Origin: an uncultured Massilia sp.
Lineage (GTDB): Bacteria > Pseudomonadota > Gammaproteobacteria > Burkholderiales > Burkholderiaceae_D
Assembly (NCBI GenBank): GCA_913778765.1
Contig: CAJYXO010000116.1
Coordinates: 1-64,000, forward strand
Direction of reading: 5' to 3'
Length of the DNA: 64,000 nucleotides
In this document: piece by piece, positions 62,401 to 64,000 of the stretch
Layout of the letters: each line of letters begins with the position of its first letter
Position numbering within the stretch: the stretch's first letter is position 1
Position numbers and translations under genes: made by a program
Notes under the pieces: generated by a model
What the model saw: the letters and a program-made list of their open reading frames with translations, nothing else
Database searches by the model: none
What the model was told of the DNA's origin: nothing

Positions 62401-63920
62401 GCAGCGTGCACGTGTTCCGCGAAAAGGGCGACCTGATCGCCGGCGACGTCGTCCCGGTGGCGCTCGGCATGCGCCAGCTCGACCTGCGCGCCGACGTGAA
62501 TGGCGGCGCGCTGCACGCCCAGGTCAACGTCGATGGCAGCAGGATCGGCACGGCGAAGGTGGATGCGACCGCGCAGATGATCCGCGGTCGCCTCGACAAC
62601 GACAGCCCTCTCAGGCTCACCGCAACCGCGAACCTGGGCTCGCTGGCCTGGGTGTCGCCGCTGATCGGCCAGCCGGGCCTGGAAGTCGACGGCGCCCTGG
62701 CGCTGAACGTCAGCGGCGCCGGCACCGTCGGCGCGCCGACCCTGAACGGCACCGTCAACGGCGACCGCATGGCGGTGCGCTGGCCGGACCAGGGTCTGCG
62801 TCTGCGCAACGGCGAACTGCGCGCGGTGCTGGCCGGCGACACCCTGCAACTCCAGCGCTTCGCCTTCGAAGGCAACAGCGGCCGCGCGCTCATCGACGGC
62901 AACGTGCGCTTTGCCGGCGGCGAGGCCGCCATGAATTTGAAACTGGTGGCCGACAAGCTGGAAGCGCTGTCGCGCCCCGACCGAACGGTGATCCTCAGCG
63001 GCCAGGCCACTGTGGTGCGCGATGCGAAACGCTTCGCGGTGGAAGGCAGCTTCAAGGCCGACCGCGCGCTGGTGGAGTTCGCGCCGCAGGACCGCCCGAC
63101 CCTGTCGGACGACGTCATCGTGCTGGGCCGCGCCAATCCCAAGGATGCGGCGGCGAAGAAGCCGGGCGCGGCGCCGCTGACGATCGACCTGACCGCCGAC
63201 CTGGGCGACGACTTCCACATCCGCGGCCTGGGCGCCGATGCTTACCTGGCCGGCAGCGTCCACGTGCGCAAGGTCGGCGACGGCCAGCCGCGCATCAACG
63301 GCACCATCCGCACCGTGAGCGGCACCTACGCCGCCTACGGCCAGCGCCTGGCGATCGAACGCGGCGCCGTCACCTTCAGCGGCGCCTACGACAATCCCTC
63401 GATCGACATCCTGGCGGTGCGCAAGCGTCCGGAGGGCGAACAGCTCAGCGACACCAACGTCGAAGCCGGCGTGCAGGTGCGCGGCTCGGCACTGTCGCCG
63501 ACCGCCAAGCTGGTGTCGACCCCGAACGTGCCGGACAGCGAAAAACTCTCGTGGCTGGTGCTGGGTCACGGCATGGAAGGCACGACCGGCAACGAAGCCG
63601 ACGTCCTCAGCGCGGCGGCCGGCGCCCTGCTGGGCGGCAAAGGCGGCACCGGCGGCATCCAGAGCAAGCTGGCGAACTCGCTCGGCATCGACGAACTGGG
63701 CGTGCGCCAGGGCGCGGGCCAGGAGACGGGCCTGGCGAACACCGTGGTCACGGTCGGCAAGCGCATTTCCTCGCGCCTGTACCTCAGCTTCGAACAGGGC
63801 GCCGCGACGGCCACCAGCGTGGTGCGGCTGCGCTACAAGCTGACGCCACGCATCACCCTGGCGCTGCAAACCGGCACCAACACCGCACTCGACGTGCTCT
63901 ACTCCTGGGCGTTTGACTAA
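59439..63920 (+). CDS. tamB: Translocation and assembly module protein TamB
   Basis: The 1493-residue protein starts with a basic cytoplasmic end (HKERRWPRR) and a single membrane anchor (VAIGVAVTAVVLGGAVWYLG). The body is a long series of beta strands with repeats of the SGxLDxPxLxA type (for instance GSGTLSGTMDTPSLTAALEG), forming the groove that spans the periplasm. The C-terminal DUF490/TamB domain contains LTADLGDDFHIRGLGADAYL, INGTIRTVSGTYAAYGQRL, ERGAVTFSGAYDNPSIDILA and SWLVLGHGM, ending TNTALDVLYSWAFD. It works with TamA, whose gene overlaps by one base. Repeat copy 3 follows 4 bases after the stop. Confidence 0.97.
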   Translation: MNVETPNPDTPVTPQHKERRWPRRVAIGVAVTAVVLGGAVWYLGRETTLQMIAQRVANASGGKLTLSGVSGSLYGHMHIGHVVFRTETSVMTADEIDIDWKPWQYLSRGVEIDKLYAKSLRMETLKESDEPATMPTRLAPPFKVAVDDARLAKAVLVNKGAETQIDDIRVALHGDKERWKLDYAKANTPWGQAAASGTIANTLPYKLNADASLTQAPGAQAQAGAIAPQLKLHAGGDLQKTVVDASGQAARAEGTANLVLSPFAEIPLRAFTLDAKNIDPGFFNPGLPTADLNLAVAARLDPNRNISGSVNLTNDGPQGTIDQQRLPLRAMRGQLGGNLSSMKIADLLLDLGGAGRFTGSGSVDRAADEKGIGTARFALHTDRIDLKQIHGSMKKTAIAGDLSVANTQDTQTLNVNLVDAGMRLVAEAALKNNVLDLREARVSAGKGSVRVTGNANLLDQKPFKANVVASHLDPAAFGDFPKADINTEINASGVLAPQWQVAADFALRPSRLFDQPLSGKGKLDADAGAPGGVHVHDVNANLALGQNTVDLRGAFGKPGEKLAWRVDGKQLAAVRHDLYGALVANGVVSGTMEAPRTTFAVDANGLGWAPQQRKNNNGSLHASGEAWLSGAKEAKVVEVKASGSMQKLNPAAFGSPFAGSINGNFDASGRTGANMGGSVNLTLQQSTLSNSPLWGVAKLTADKRHVANADVDLHLGANVVAAKGAFGSGRDTLNWRIDAPQLAALGPDFGGALRGSGTLSGTMDTPSLTAALEGQNLRMKAQNLKSLRATANVGSGRGAADPLALDVQIAGYASGEPGKETRIATARLQSTGTRGAHTISAAARGDAFDANLAINGGYVANGKQNVWSGALTALQNRGRYAFTLAAPAPLRIAGAPGAGVKGLANPEQIAFSGATIRLPAGSVTLQSLAKNGARWTSRGAATGVPINYLAQFSDAVRQNLRGDMTLGADWALDMTAPAASGAAPALAGSVHVFREKGDLIAGDVVPVALGMRQLDLRADVNGGALHAQVNVDGSRIGTAKVDATAQMIRGRLDNDSPLRLTATANLGSLAWVSPLIGQPGLEVDGALALNVSGAGTVGAPTLNGTVNGDRMAVRWPDQGLRLRNGELRAVLAGDTLQLQRFAFEGNSGRALIDGNVRFAGGEAAMNLKLVADKLEALSRPDRTVILSGQATVVRDAKRFAVEGSFKADRALVEFAPQDRPTLSDDVIVLGRANPKDAAAKKPGAAPLTIDLTADLGDDFHIRGLGADAYLAGSVHVRKVGDGQPRINGTIRTVSGTYAAYGQRLAIERGAVTFSGAYDNPSIDILAVRKRPEGEQLSDTNVEAGVQVRGSALSPTAKLVSTPNVPDSEKLSWLVLGHGMEGTTGNEADVLSAAAGALLGGKGGTGGIQSKLANSLGIDELGVRQGAGQETGLANTVVTVGKRISSRLYLSFEQGAATATSVVRLRYKLTPRITLALQTGTNTALDVLYSWAFD

Positions 63921-63924
63921 CAAC

Positions 63925-64000
63925 AAACCGGGGTCAGACTCCAGTTTTTGGAAATGTCCAGTTGGCAGTTTCCAAAATTCGGAGTCTGACCCCGGTTTTT
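63925..64000. repeat. Palindromic intergenic repeat, copy 3 (GGGGTCAGACTCC family)
   Basis: Left arm AAACCGGGGTCAGACTCC from 63925 and right arm GGAGTCTGACCCCGGTTTTT to 64000 are inverted copies. The interior differs slightly from copies 1 and 2 (CAGTTTTTGG and AAAATTCGG), showing that the copies evolve separately while the arms stay paired. It lies 4 bases after the tamB stop and its right arm ends in T5, so it can serve as the operon's terminator. The element may extend past the window edge. Confidence 0.85.

Noticed and set aside
59382-63926. Minus-strand frame of about 1500 codons opposite tamB
   Set aside because: Antisense shadow of tamB caused by strong third-position G/C bias; no domain, start site or ribosome site.

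Overview
The window is a GC-rich chromosomal stretch from a betaproteobacterium, most likely Oxalobacteraceae of the Massilia/Telluria group. The basis is codon use with a strong G/C third position, the mix of many sensor kinases and c-di-GMP proteins, secreted peptidases, tandem DUF3016 proteins, and a palindromic intergenic repeat (GGGGTCAGACTCC...GGAGTCTGACCCC) present three times. The genus is an inference from overall character; no rRNA, tRNA, CRISPR array or insertion sequence was seen.

Layout. 1-3.5 kb: end of a histidine kinase, repeat copy 1, UV endonuclease uvsE, a bestrophin-like channel and an alpha/beta hydrolase. 3.5-8.1 kb (minus): a sensor kinase and a REC-PAS-PAS-GGDEF-EAL regulator 9 bases apart, so a probable c-di-GMP signalling pair; the kinase shows an apparent one-base frameshift near its N-terminus. 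8.2-17.8 kb: a Ser/Gly/Thr-rich secreted protein, a serine beta-lactamase-like lipoprotein, a flavin monooxygenase, an isochorismatase-fold protein divergent from an M1 aminopeptidase, and a large M16 peptidase, with repeat copy 2 and a second palindromic element. 18.0-21.5 kb: a four-gene operon (XapX protein, cysteine hydrolase, amidohydrolase, YoaK/DUF1275 membrane protein). 21.6-29.7 kb: an ECF sigma factor, a stand-alone ClpP, a MASE4 hybrid kinase, a tightly overlapping YcbK/hypothetical/lipoprotein operon, an M20 peptidase and a thioesterase.

29.7-33.9 kb is AT-richer, holds unrecognised or weakly recognised small genes, structured intergenic DNA and a diverged 76-bp repeat, and looks like acquired accessory DNA. 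33.9-41.4 kb returns to typical composition: M23 peptidase, an ECF sigma/membrane-regulator/secreted-protein operon, large-subunit catalase KatE, two DUF3016 paralogues and a Nei-type glycosylase. 41.5-45.8 kb: an HD-GYP response regulator, a hybrid kinase and a PPC/DUF296 protein.

46.4-52.4 kb is a self-contained orphan type VI secretion cargo island: VgrG with a C-terminal transthyretin-like domain, a PGAP1-like lipase (Tle4 type), its Tli4-type immunity protein and a PAAR tip protein. No T6SS structural genes are present, so the machine must be encoded elsewhere. 52.5-64 kb: a double-GAF kinase, small conserved proteins, a metallophosphatase, queC, and the tamA-tamB outer-membrane assembly operon, closed by repeat copy 3, which is placed to act as its terminator.
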